This document shows, one piece after another, positions 41,887-51,520 of a stretch of 64,000 nt of DNA (positions are counted from its first letter, which is position 1; each line of letters begins with the position of its first letter). The DNA comes from JALNZU01 sp964463695 (GTDB taxonomy: Bacteria; Bacteroidota; Bacteroidia; Bacteroidales; F082). The position numbers were made by a program, and so were the translations under genes. The stretch covers positions 1-64,000 of the forward strand of contig CAYXCZ010000013.1 in the NCBI GenBank assembly GCA_964463695.1. Reading direction: 5' to 3'. The notes under the pieces were generated by a model. The model did no database searches and was not told where the DNA came from. It worked only from the letters and a program-made list of their open reading frames with translations.

Positions 41887-44800
41887 TTATTGAGCCAGGT
41901 TGAAACGCATCGTAACGCCAGCAAAGGTGTTTGAATTTCTAAATTGAGAAGAAACAAACGGATCAGACATATCCCTTTTGAAGAAAGCCTGAAGGTTAAA
42001 CCTGTTGCTGATCATATAATCGGCAGTAAAATAGAGATTCGTTTTGTACTGACCGGCAGAAATCTGACTATTGCGTTCATCGAGCCGGCGCAGGGTTGTG
42101 ACATCAGTTCGGAAACCAAGATCAAGTTTCAAAACAAGGTCGTTGCTCGAACGGGTACCTTTTCCGCCAGTTATGGATGAAATGATCAAAGCGAGGTTTT
42201 TAATACGATAACCGGCACCTAAAATGAGTTCTTGTCCTACAACTTCTGTTAATTGGTTATTGATGAAACTCATGGTTAGATTACGTTGCTTTTTAAACTC
42301 CATACGTGCCGTGATGCTATTATGCAAACCAACATCAATACCGATGAGAGGAGAAAATTGTTCGGTTATAACAACCTGACCCATATCATATTTACCTATA
42401 AAAATATTACTGTTTTTGTTGGTCTTAGTAAGGTCATTCGGGTCAAAATCAACATTTGTTTTCCAGGAATTGATACTATAGGTTGAACGGTAGGCATGGG
42501 TTATATTCACAGTTTTAAACAGCTTTTGCACCGCAGGAACATTTGTCAGTCCATTATAGGTAAGTGTCCAGTTAGGAATTGGGATACGCGGGAACGGATT
42601 CAGGCTGACGCCTCGTGCATCAATGCCTTTATAAGCCGACACAAAAGAGTATAGCACAACTTCTTGTGAAATAGCTCCATAACCAAACGGATAATAATCA
42701 TTTCCAACAGTGTCATACACATATTGTTCCCCTTCGGCAACCCATTGAGGATTTTCGTAGGCTAAACGATCAGCAACAGTTTTTCGATTGGCTAGCAATT
42801 GATCGAAAAGGGCCGATTCTTCATTTTTGCCAGCTTTGTTAAAAGAAGTTTTCAACAGGCCATATGATGTACTAAAGTTACCTGCTTCAACAGGAGAAAA
42901 TGAGTTGAAAACCCCGTTTGAATCGGCTCTGAAATACTCTGAAAAATTCAACGCTGTGGTGCGATCACCATTGACATCAATTCTTAAACCGGGGACAGGT
43001 TCAATATTCACCCTGTAACCAAATGTTTCCGTTCGTTTTTTCGCATATGCCTGATTGATAAGTGAGTCGGTAGAGAGCCAGTTATTAGCAATAGCTGTAT
43101 TCCGGATATCGGCTTCACTGCCTAAAACGAAACCAATTCCAGGAGCTGAATTAGCAAAAGTTACACCAAATAAGTCGGGCTCAGGCTTAAAACCGGGGAT
43201 GTACACACCATTGTTTTGAGTGTAGGTGATATTTCCGCGTTTTACACTCATTGCAAGCTTTAATATCTGATCTCCAACCAGTTTGAAATAATTGACTGAA
43301 GGTTTTTTATTGGTAGTATCGGCGACACTTGCTTCCTCAGGTTTTTCGGGCTCTGGTTTGCCTCCCGGCCTTGCAGCACCTGGACGAGGCATTGCGCCTG
43401 CACCCCTTCCTTGAGGTCTCTTTGGGGTATTCAATTTTTGAAGGTATCCAACTTTGTTATAAAGGCGCAAGAAATCAACGCTTCCATTTAGCTGCTTGGT
43501 GTTTTGATTTTCGATGCTGTTTCCAATTCGTTCCTGAACCGAAAGTGGTGAGGCTGTCCAGGTGTACATACCCTGATATCCAGCTGATGCACTCATCCAG
43601 TTCAATAAAGGAATTTTATTTATTGGAATGGTATAGTTGACTTTGATCATCTGGTTGAATCGGGTTTTCCTACCCAAATCGAGGATATTGTTCCAGATGG
43701 TATCTCTGTTCATATTGAAGGCCTCCGAACCACGGTCGGGATTTCCTGCAGGCTCATACACATAGGCATTTGCACCAGCAGAATAGTCGAAAGTGATGGA
43801 ACGGGTGAGGTCAAATTTGAAGTCATAATTACGTGACCAGGTCCATTGCTTGGCATAAATAGGATAGGTGATGATATCACCCTCGCTCTTGTTACGGTAT
43901 TTCTTTTCGTTGTTTTGACGGTTCATCTCGGTGCGGAACGCCAAATTGCGAGGCATGTAGAAGAAGTTGATATCTTTAATGAGCTGCATATAAGGTTTTG
44001 ATGCCCATTTTGCTTTCGAAAATGGCTGAACATTGGCCGGAGTAGTGTTAAAATTAAAGCCTAAACCACCTCTGTAAAGTAAACGTTTGTCGTATTCCAC
44101 ATCGATATTTCGCTGATATAACTCACTGTAGGAGTAGGAGAAATTCCAGTTTTCGATATCATAAATACGTGACTTTGTTTGATTGCCCACTTTTTCCTTA
44201 CGCACGTTCACAAAGTTGATGTTTTTGCGCATAGTAAAGTCGTTTGTCAGGCCTTTGACAGAGTCCTGTTCAGCACGTGTTTCAAAGGAATTTATAAAAT
44301 CACTTTGCTTTACATCAGGGTCAAGAGGATTATACTCAGGTTTTATATGCGTTTCGCCATAATCAAAGTGCATAGGCAACTTGATACCGGCTGTTTCAGG
44401 AAGCAATTTTCCGAGATCAATATCTGTAGCAATATCAAAGGTTGTAGCTGTTTCGAGCGGAGTTTCATTCACTTTCATTTCAAGGCTTCCAAAACCAGAA
44501 GTAGTATGAGCTCCTGAAACGACGACCCTTCCAAGGTCGGCCAAAATGGTTTCAACACGTGCTGTTGCTGCCCATCCGCCTTCATTTTTAAAGTCAGTCA
44601 CGCGCAATTCGTTGATCCAAATGACAGCGCTTTTTGCTTCACCGTCATCCTCACTCGTGATATTGAGTCGTTTAGGGTTACGAACACCTATCATAATACC
44701 TTTTACGTCGCTAATATTCGGACTACCAATTACTTTAATCTTGTGATCACCAACCTTTTCCACGTAGGGATAGTTAAGACGAATATCAGAGTTAGGATTC

Positions 44801-47800
44801 CTCATGGCATTGTTACGGTTTTCCTTCACTTTCACAAGCTCTTCGAGGTCGATATCGAAATTATTGGCTTCCGGCCAAATCGCCTCAGCATTGGTGTAGG
44901 CAGTGCCCCAGGGTGTAAAGGACAGCGGTATTTCGTATTCGTAATAATTTTCAGTAAAATCAGCACCAATTCTGATGAAAGTAGTCATCTCACCATACTC
45001 CAAATCCTGCTCCTCGAAAAGTTTTTCGGCATGCACATACATTTTCAGTTTCTTATAATGCCTGAAATCGAACTCGGTTGTTTTGTAAGCAGCTTTGGCA
45101 TCACCATCAAGCAAATTAACCACTGTAAACTGCATCGCTTGTTCGTTCAGCTGAACGAGGCTTGTGGTTCCATAATTGGTCTCACGGTCGATACCTGGTG
45201 GAATCACATAAGGGATAGGATCGCGGCGTCCGTTCTCTTCGATGTTTACAGCAGAAATATCAAACTTGGTTAAATTTGGATCATCGTTAACAATATATTC
45301 ACCGGCTGAAAGCAAATTTTGACGGTATTTACGCCATTCGCCTCTAACCAGTTCAAGAGTCGCGAAACGGGCAACAACAGGTTTTTCGAAGCCCCGCATA
45401 TACATACGGATAAAACGTATCGACCGAAAATCCTGAATGTTTCCAACAACTTTTTCAGGTTGGCTGATAGGTATTCTGAACTGATACCATTTTACTTCGC
45501 CAACACCTCCATCTGCAAGAGGTATAGCAGTAGCTTCATGAATATCAGCAATATAACTTTCGCCAATTTTCATATTGTCGGGATCAAGTTTAATCCTATA
45601 CTGAAAGTAACGCTCAGCCTCACTCAGGGTATTGTCGCGATTGATATCCTCCACGTTGGGAGTTGAGCTTCCGCTTGTTGGATAGGATTCCTGATTCTGA
45701 TCATCGGTAGGTGAGTTACCATCAGGGCCGTTAAAGTTTTTATAGCGTTCCAGAACACTGCTGTAACGCGAATCGCTGTCGAGATTTGAACCTCTGAAAT
45801 ACTGGAAATTATCACCCGAAGGGTCGGCCTCAGCCAATGTATAGGCAATAGAGTTTTCACCATGTTCCTGACGTACAAAGTCGAGAAAAGCAGCATGGAA
45901 CGTCTTTTCATCAATAGTACTCAGACCATCATAACCAACATCCTGAAAAGTTCTTGCCCCGGCAGTGTTACTAAAGGATTCAACCAGAGCTTGTAGGGTA
46001 GGAACGCGACCCCAAATAGTAGTGTCGACATTGATTACTGTTTCATTACTTGGAAGACCGTTTTCATAAAAGCGTCGTCCGTCGCGCAAGATATCTTCAG
46101 AAATATCACCAAGATTGATATAAAGTTCACCCCTGTTATCTGCTTCTTCAGCAAAAGGATCCATCATCCAGAACTCAATATATTCAATATTAGTAGCCTC
46201 GAAATCAGTAGATTCAACACGGCGCATAATACCTCCCCAACGTGATGACGGATCGTTGAGTGTACCATCAGCGTTCATACCTGCTGAAAATGGCGTTGGC
46301 GTGATGTCGAAATTATAAGGGCCTCTTTCATCGGGATAATAAGCCATGTTTAAAACAGCAATATTTGAAGGAGTTCCCGAAGGAATTTCTTTGTTTGGAA
46401 ACACTTCTGTTTCAAGAACCTGACGTACACTGTGTTTGCTTAGCTCCGTCTTATCCACATTGGATGGACGTAATGTTCCGTATTTATCGTAAAACAGCGG
46501 GTCGATAATGTACCAGGCAAATTTTGCACGGTTTTTCCCATAGTCCAAGCCCGTTCCAGGTTGTGATTCAGGAAACAAATCTGATTGACCCTGAGGGGTA
46601 CTTGCCAAATACCATGTGCTCACCTGACGCAAATCGATTTTTGATTTAGCGCCCTCAAAATCATCAATATAAGAAGTTCCTGATTTGCCTACAGCCCTTG
46701 AATGCCCGGGTAGAAAATGAGCAAACTCGCCATCAACATTGATACGGGAAACCTGTTTTGTACTGAAGAAAGGTAGCTTATCAACCATCTTTGTGAGCCA
46801 GATCGACTCACGGCGATAACTCATATCGAAACCATAAATGGTATTGGAAATGGGGTCGTCGCCGTAATTCACCTTTTGTGTCAAAGGTCGTTCGTGCAGG
46901 TTAAGCAAGGTAGCACCTACACGAAAATCCTTATTAAATTCGTGATCAACATGCAAGCCCATCATACGCTTTTGCTGCAAGCTGAAAAGTGAATTACTCT
47001 CAAGGGATATGTTTATTGGTGTACCCGAACTCATAATACCTTCATCAATAATTCGCACACGTCCAAGCGTATAATCCACCGTGTACTGTACATTTTCTGT
47101 CAGCGGCACTCCACCTGCAGTTACTGTTACCGAACCCTGAGGAACGTTAAGCGCATTGAGACTGATTTCACTGCCAGATTGTGATTTGTAATATCCTTCG
47201 AGAATATATTTATTCTTCTCGGGGTATTGCTCAGCACCTGATTTTGTGAGGGTATAGAGCGAATCGTATGCATACAAATTGGCCAGATCGCTGTTATCAG
47301 GGAAAACTTTTTCTCTGATATATTTTCCAAACGGTTCAAGAACAGTGAAATAGATACGACCGTTTCCTGAATTAATTGTACCACCCGATCGGGCAGCATC
47401 ATCCATAAAATCGAAAACACCATCACCGGTGCTTACAGGGTTTCCCTGTTGATCAAGGTTATCCAAATTCAGCAAATGAATCAATGGAACACCTTTGACT
47501 GATTCGTCACCTTCAGTAAAATATCCGGTTGGGACACCATTTTGGTTACCAGAATAAAGGATATTGAATGTAAAGTCCTCTTTATTTACCTGATAAGCCT
47601 TGATGGAATAAACGTTTTTCATCATCAGATCCCACATGGGCATGCGGGTGTTGAGTGAAGTTCCTTTCAGCAATTTAACCATCAAGCTGTTAGGGGCGTT
47701 GATACCACGGTCGGAAAATTCCCCCACCTGAAAAACGCTATCGTATCCAATCACTGTATACTGATAGGCAACTGCAAGCGTTTGATCGGAATTGAGGTTG

Positions 47801-49206
47801 GTATTAAGGCTGATGAAACCAAGTTTACTGTTGAAGGTGTATTCGGTACTGCTCAGCTTACGGGCATTTTCAATTTTGTCGAAATCTTGTCCTGAAATGA
47901 AATACCCTGATCTTCCAACACCTAAAGGGTCGCCGGTGAGGTAGCCACTTACGAGCCTTACATCCCTTATACTAGCCGTATCAAGCCGGCTGACAAGGTT
48001 GTTGGAGTTTCCTGAAGGGAGCGGTGGGCCAGCATTTGGATACACTTCGGCATTGTTAAGCCATTCCCTCCGGCCTTCGCCAAGATCGGTGAAGGCAACG
48101 ATATTTCTGTTGTCCTGAAGGGCAGGCCCGAAGTTGGTAACCCACACTTCAACTCTGGTAATATTGATATCAGAAGTGATGATGGGTAATGATTCCAATC
48201 CGGTTTCGTATTTCTCACGGAAATAATGTGCAAGAAAAAAGTGTCGGTTTTCTTCGTAGTCGAGACTACTCAACTTGAATTTATTTGTTTGAGCACCCCC
48301 CTGGACAGTGATATTTTTTGCTTCGCTTTCTTGTTGAGAGAAAACAGCCGTAACAGAAGTCCGGCCAAATTGTAGTTTGGTTTTGATACCAAAAAGTGCC
48401 TGACTACCACGTATTAGTGTAGTATTGAGTGGCATATTAACATTACCGGCTTCGATGAGTTTTACGATCTCATCTTCTTTACCTTCATATTTCAGTGCCA
48501 GCTTGTTTTCAAACTGAAAGGTAGCCTCGGTATTATAATTGGTTTTAAATTCAATTTTATCACCAATTTTTGCAATTACATTCATTTGTATCTGCTGATC
48601 GAAATCGAAATTGGTGGTGCGTCGTTGCCGCACATCCAACTGAGGGTCTTCGCGTAACATGCTGCGAACACCAAACGTAACTTCAGCCGAGCCTTGAGGA
48701 CGAATATCGATGGTGTTACTTCCAAAAATCTGATCAAAAACTTTTCCTCCCACATACAAAGCCGGGATAATAGAAGAGCTTGAAGCTGTTTTACTTGTTT
48801 TAGCCCTGTCGTTCCAGTAGTTTTTGATGCTTTTGTTGTTTTGAAAATCCTTGTACTCCTTTTCAGTCATTGGAGTAGGAGTCCGGTATTCAAATTTCCC
48901 AATTTTACTAACAAAGACATACTGTTTGGTGACGGGGTCATAAACGACCTCACGTTTGATGTTCGGGGGGTCGTTCAGATAAAGAGGTGAGTGATCCTTT
49001 AACTGTTCAGAAGGGTTTCCTTCATCAGCAGGAACAGGGAAAACTGGTTTAGGAATGGTGTCGGGCTCCTGCGGTAAAAAAGGCGCAAGGAACGGCATTT
49101 GCTCCAGGCGGGAAGGAGGCAAAGCAGAGAACGATGAGAATGCGAGCAGCAAGCCAACGATACCAACGCCAAAAATACGTATGCTATTATGTTTTAGATT
49201 CCTCAA
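41887..49206 (-). CDS. sprA: Type IX secretion translocon / gliding protein SprA
   Basis: A giant 2439-aa outer-membrane protein; SprA forms a very large beta-barrel that is the T9SS translocon. Length, gene order (ruvA upstream, gcvH downstream) and sequence all fit. Recognisable parts include an N-terminal signal/hydrophobic stretch (12-27), FGVRSMLREDPQLDVRQRRTTNFDFDQ, and SGTSYIDDFEGAKSKIDLRQVSTWYLAST in the first half. A low-complexity Gly/Pro/Arg insert (RPQGRGAGAMPRPGAARPG then PEPEKPEE) lies in the last quarter, and the C-terminus is TFAGVTMRFNLAQ. It would export the T9SS-tailed proteins of this window (S51-like, GH5, the unknown 365-aa protein). Confidence 0.95.
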   Translation of the reverse strand: MRNLKHNSIRIFGVGIVGLLLAFSSFSALPPSRLEQMPFLAPFLPQEPDTIPKPVFPVPADEGNPSEQLKDHSPLYLNDPPNIKREVVYDPVTKQYVFVSKIGKFEYRTPTPMTEKEYKDFQNNKSIKNYWNDRAKTSKTASSSSIIPALYVGGKVFDQIFGSNTIDIRPQGSAEVTFGVRSMLREDPQLDVRQRRTTNFDFDQQIQMNVIAKIGDKIEFKTNYNTEATFQFENKLALKYEGKEDEIVKLIEAGNVNMPLNTTLIRGSQALFGIKTKLQFGRTSVTAVFSQQESEAKNITVQGGAQTNKFKLSSLDYEENRHFFLAHYFREKYETGLESLPIITSDINITRVEVWVTNFGPALQDNRNIVAFTDLGEGRREWLNNAEVYPNAGPPLPSGNSNNLVSRLDTASIRDVRLVSGYLTGDPLGVGRSGYFISGQDFDKIENARKLSSTEYTFNSKLGFISLNTNLNSDQTLAVAYQYTVIGYDSVFQVGEFSDRGINAPNSLMVKLLKGTSLNTRMPMWDLMMKNVYSIKAYQVNKEDFTFNILYSGNQNGVPTGYFTEGDESVKGVPLIHLLNLDNLDQQGNPVSTGDGVFDFMDDAARSGGTINSGNGRIYFTVLEPFGKYIREKVFPDNSDLANLYAYDSLYTLTKSGAEQYPEKNKYILEGYYKSQSGSEISLNALNVPQGSVTVTAGGVPLTENVQYTVDYTLGRVRIIDEGIMSSGTPINISLESNSLFSLQQKRMMGLHVDHEFNKDFRVGATLLNLHERPLTQKVNYGDDPISNTIYGFDMSYRRESIWLTKMVDKLPFFSTKQVSRINVDGEFAHFLPGHSRAVGKSGTSYIDDFEGAKSKIDLRQVSTWYLASTPQGQSDLFPESQPGTGLDYGKNRAKFAWYIIDPLFYDKYGTLRPSNVDKTELSKHSVRQVLETEVFPNKEIPSGTPSNIAVLNMAYYPDERGPYNFDITPTPFSAGMNADGTLNDPSSRWGGIMRRVESTDFEATNIEYIEFWMMDPFAEEADNRGELYINLGDISEDILRDGRRFYENGLPSNETVINVDTTIWGRVPTLQALVESFSNTAGARTFQDVGYDGLSTIDEKTFHAAFLDFVRQEHGENSIAYTLAEADPSGDNFQYFRGSNLDSDSRYSSVLERYKNFNGPDGNSPTDDQNQESYPTSGSSTPNVEDINRDNTLSEAERYFQYRIKLDPDNMKIGESYIADIHEATAIPLADGGVGEVKWYQFRIPISQPEKVVGNIQDFRSIRFIRMYMRGFEKPVVARFATLELVRGEWRKYRQNLLSAGEYIVNDDPNLTKFDISAVNIEENGRRDPIPYVIPPGIDRETNYGTTSLVQLNEQAMQFTVVNLLDGDAKAAYKTTEFDFRHYKKLKMYVHAEKLFEEQDLEYGEMTTFIRIGADFTENYYEYEIPLSFTPWGTAYTNAEAIWPEANNFDIDLEELVKVKENRNNAMRNPNSDIRLNYPYVEKVGDHKIKVIGSPNISDVKGIMIGVRNPKRLNITSEDDGEAKSAVIWINELRVTDFKNEGGWAATARVETILADLGRVVVSGAHTTSGFGSLEMKVNETPLETATTFDIATDIDLGKLLPETAGIKLPMHFDYGETHIKPEYNPLDPDVKQSDFINSFETRAEQDSVKGLTNDFTMRKNINFVNVRKEKVGNQTKSRIYDIENWNFSYSYSELYQRNIDVEYDKRLLYRGGLGFNFNTTPANVQPFSKAKWASKPYMQLIKDINFFYMPRNLAFRTEMNRQNNEKKYRNKSEGDIITYPIYAKQWTWSRNYDFKFDLTRSITFDYSAGANAYVYEPAGNPDRGSEAFNMNRDTIWNNILDLGRKTRFNQMIKVNYTIPINKIPLLNWMSASAGYQGMYTWTASPLSVQERIGNSIENQNTKQLNGSVDFLRLYNKVGYLQKLNTPKRPQGRGAGAMPRPGAARPGGKPEPEKPEEASVADTTNKKPSVNYFKLVGDQILKLAMSVKRGNITYTQNNGVYIPGFKPEPDLFGVTFANSAPGIGFVLGSEADIRNTAIANNWLSTDSLINQAYAKKRTETFGYRVNIEPVPGLRIDVNGDRTTALNFSEYFRADSNGVFNSFSPVEAGNFSTSYGLLKTSFNKAGKNEESALFDQLLANRKTVADRLAYENPQWVAEGEQYVYDTVGNDYYPFGYGAISQEVVLYSFVSAYKGIDARGVSLNPFPRIPIPNWTLTYNGLTNVPAVQKLFKTVNITHAYRSTYSINSWKTNVDFDPNDLTKTNKNSNIFIGKYDMGQVVITEQFSPLIGIDVGLHNSITARMEFKKQRNLTMSFINNQLTEVVGQELILGAGYRIKNLALIISSITGGKGTRSSNDLVLKLDLGFRTDVTTLRRLDERNSQISAGQYKTNLYFTADYMISNRFNLQAFFKRDMSDPFVSSQFRNSNTFAGVTMRFNLAQ

Positions 49207-49253
49207 AAGATCAGTTCATTTTGATTCTTACCATTACCTTTTTTATTCAGGGA

Positions 49254-49835
49254 CTACAGTACCCTCAGCGCCTCCTTGATCAGTTTATCAACAGCCATAG
49301 ATGCGTTTTCGCTGAGAATTTTAGTCAACACCTTATCGGCGGCGGCTTTGTTAAATCCTAGAATAAGCAGTGCAGATAACGCTTCCTCTTTGTTTGTATT
49401 GTATGAAGGACCTGATTTTTGGCCTAAAATGATTGTTTTTCCAACCTTATCGCGCAAATCAACCACAATACGCTGTGCTGTTTTACCTCCAATGCCTTTT
49501 ACACGCTGCAGAGCCGTCACGTTTCCTGAAGAAATTGCCTCGGTTGCTTCCTGCGTGCTAAGTGAAGAAAGAATCACTCTCGCGGTATTTGCACCAACGC
49601 CTGAGACGGAGATCAGATGCAAAAAAAGGCTTCTTTCTTCTTCATCAAAAAATCCGAATAAAACGTGAGCATCTTCTCTTACCGACAAGTATGTGTAAAG
49701 CTTAGCATTTTCCAGTTGTTGAACAGCCGAATAGGTGTTGAGTGAAATATGCATATGATAACCTATTCCATGCACATCAATAACTAAAAAGGCCGGATTC
49801 TTTTCAACAATTTTTCCGGAAATATATGCATACAT
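49254..49835 (-). CDS. ruvA: Holliday junction branch-migration protein RuvA
   Basis: About 193 aa. The N-terminal OB-fold begins MYAYISGKIVEKNPAFLVIDVHGIGYHMH, followed by helix-hairpin-helix motifs (VSGVGANTARVILSS and VKGIGGKTAQRIVVDLRDKVG) and the RuvB-binding C-terminal helices (ALSALLILGFNKAAADKVL). It tetramerises on Holliday junctions with RuvB. The frame is open up to 49931, but the canonical start is the ATG at 49835, with a -7 motif about 37 bases upstream. It lies 47 bases before sprA on the same strand. Confidence 0.95.
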   Translation of the reverse strand: MYAYISGKIVEKNPAFLVIDVHGIGYHMHISLNTYSAVQQLENAKLYTYLSVREDAHVLFGFFDEEERSLFLHLISVSGVGANTARVILSSLSTQEATEAISSGNVTALQRVKGIGGKTAQRIVVDLRDKVGKTIILGQKSGPSYNTNKEEALSALLILGFNKAAADKVLTKILSENASMAVDKLIKEALRVL

Positions 49836-49871
49836 AGCTAGGGTTTTTTGAGCCTGATAAACTTGAAGAGG

Positions 49872-49879
49872 CAAAAATA
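49872..49879 (-). promoter_or_regulatory. Promoter -7 element for ruvA (and perhaps sprA)
   Basis: TATTTTTG on the minus strand, 36 bases before the ruvA ATG at 49835 and downstream of the rejected start at 49931. Confidence 0.5.
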
Positions 49880-50029
49880 ATGAAAACAGTTGGAACTTCA
49901 CCGCTAAAGCAAAAACAGATCGTGTATGCACTGAATTAAGTTTCAGGACACTTTGGAAATACTAACCACTTTTTAAAATCCCGAGTATGTTGTTATTGAA
50001 AAAAGTTATTTTTCGACTTCCAATTTCTA

Positions 50030-51520
50030 TTATGATCGTTTCAGATTTTTGAGAATTTTTGAAGGGTTCAAATCAATTTTTTCGATGAAACTAACACTAA
50101 AAATAAAAAACAGAAACAGAATCGAATGTATAAGCAGTTTGAGAACCATATGCATTTCAGGAAGCAACATTGAAACAGCAAACAGGCCAATACCCAGGGC
50201 AAAATATCCTCCAATTCGTGATACATTGTATGGAATCCAAAAAACTTTTTGACCCCAGAAATACGAAACTACCATCATCAAAAAATAAGTAACAAGATGT
50301 GTCCAGGCAGCACCAACATATCCAAAAACCGGTATTAGCAAGACGTTTAATACAATTGTTATCAAAGCCCCGCCAATTGCAATGTAGGCGCCACTCAGCG
50401 TTTTGTCGGTTAGTTTATACCATATTGCAAGGTTATAATAAACTCCATTCAACAAATTGGCTATCAGCACGATTGGCACTATTGAGAGACCATCCCAGTA
50501 TTTTTCACCAATAAGGTGCTTAAAAATATCCATATACAAACTTACCCCAAGAAAAATGATTATGCCTGAAATCACGAAAAAATTCATGACACGGGCAAAC
50601 AGTTCCGGAGCGTCTTTTTTTTCTGCTTCGGCAAAAAAGAAGGGCTCAGCAGCATACCTGAACATTTGAATAAATAAGGTCATCAGCACCCCTAATTTAT
50701 AATTTGCACCATAAATTCCAAGCTGTACCATAGGTTGTTCGCCCGGATCGAGTAAATATTTAAGCAAGATTTTATCCAGCATCTCGTTCACCATTCCGGC
50801 CAGACCGATAATCAGCACCGGCCATGCATAGCGTAACATGGGGAGTAAAAAATTCTGTTCAAATGTCCATTTAAAAGATTTCAGGATTTTGCCCAACATC
50901 ATAAGACTCAGCAAACTTGCAACTAAATTGGAAATCAAAACCCAAGCGACCAAACTGCTTTCATCTCCAAAAAACTGAGTAGCAAGTGTTGTAAAAAATT
51001 GTGGGAAAATTAATATGGTAATAAAGTTCAACAAAATAGTAATCAATACATTAACTAGCCTGATCATGGCAAACTTTCGCGCTTTGTTGAGCTTACGCAA
51101 CATGGCAAAAGGGATAGCTGAAACAGCATCGAAAGCAACAATAAATGCTACAATAAGTATATACTCGCTGTTGCCATCATATTGCATCCAGGAAGCAAGC
51201 GTTTTATAAAACAAACAAACCCCGGCTAAAAAAACAACTGTTGAAATTATGATCGCAGACATGGCGTTGTTAAAAACCTTTTGCGGATCGTTTTTTTGAG
51301 CAAATCTGAAAAAAGCAGTCTCCATTCCATATGTCAACAGCACCATCAGGAAAGCAATATAGGCGTAGAGTTCGGTAACCTGTCCGTAAGTAGCCTGATC
51401 CTCGAAAACACGCGTATAAATTGGAACGAGCATGTAATTAAGCAGGCGTGGAACAATGGTCCCCATTCCGTAGACCATAGTTTGACCTGCTAAACTTTTT
51501 AATGGGCTTTTTGCTGTCAT
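50030..51520 (-). CDS. Oligosaccharide flippase (Wzx-type, MOP superfamily)
   Basis: A 496-aa inner-membrane protein with about 12-14 predicted helices. It opens with SLAGQTMVYGMGTIVPRLLNYMLVPIYTRVF, the usual start of polysaccharide biosynthesis exporters, and has YGMETAFFRFA in the first third. It likely flips a lipid-linked glycan to the periplasmic leaflet. Its ATG shares one base with the stop of the histidine kinase (TGATG), so the pair is translationally coupled. No glycosyltransferase cluster is next to it. Confidence 0.88.
   Translation of the reverse strand: MTAKSPLKSLAGQTMVYGMGTIVPRLLNYMLVPIYTRVFEDQATYGQVTELYAYIAFLMVLLTYGMETAFFRFAQKNDPQKVFNNAMSAIIISTVVFLAGVCLFYKTLASWMQYDGNSEYILIVAFIVAFDAVSAIPFAMLRKLNKARKFAMIRLVNVLITILLNFITILIFPQFFTTLATQFFGDESSLVAWVLISNLVASLLSLMMLGKILKSFKWTFEQNFLLPMLRYAWPVLIIGLAGMVNEMLDKILLKYLLDPGEQPMVQLGIYGANYKLGVLMTLFIQMFRYAAEPFFFAEAEKKDAPELFARVMNFFVISGIIIFLGVSLYMDIFKHLIGEKYWDGLSIVPIVLIANLLNGVYYNLAIWYKLTDKTLSGAYIAIGGALITIVLNVLLIPVFGYVGAAWTHLVTYFLMMVVSYFWGQKVFWIPYNVSRIGGYFALGIGLFAVSMLLPEMHMVLKLLIHSILFLFFIFSVSFIEKIDLNPSKILKNLKRS

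Noticed and set aside
44743..45273. 176-codon open frame on the plus strand inside sprA
   Set aside because: Antisense shadow of sprA with no start signal, no promoter motif and no recognisable domain.
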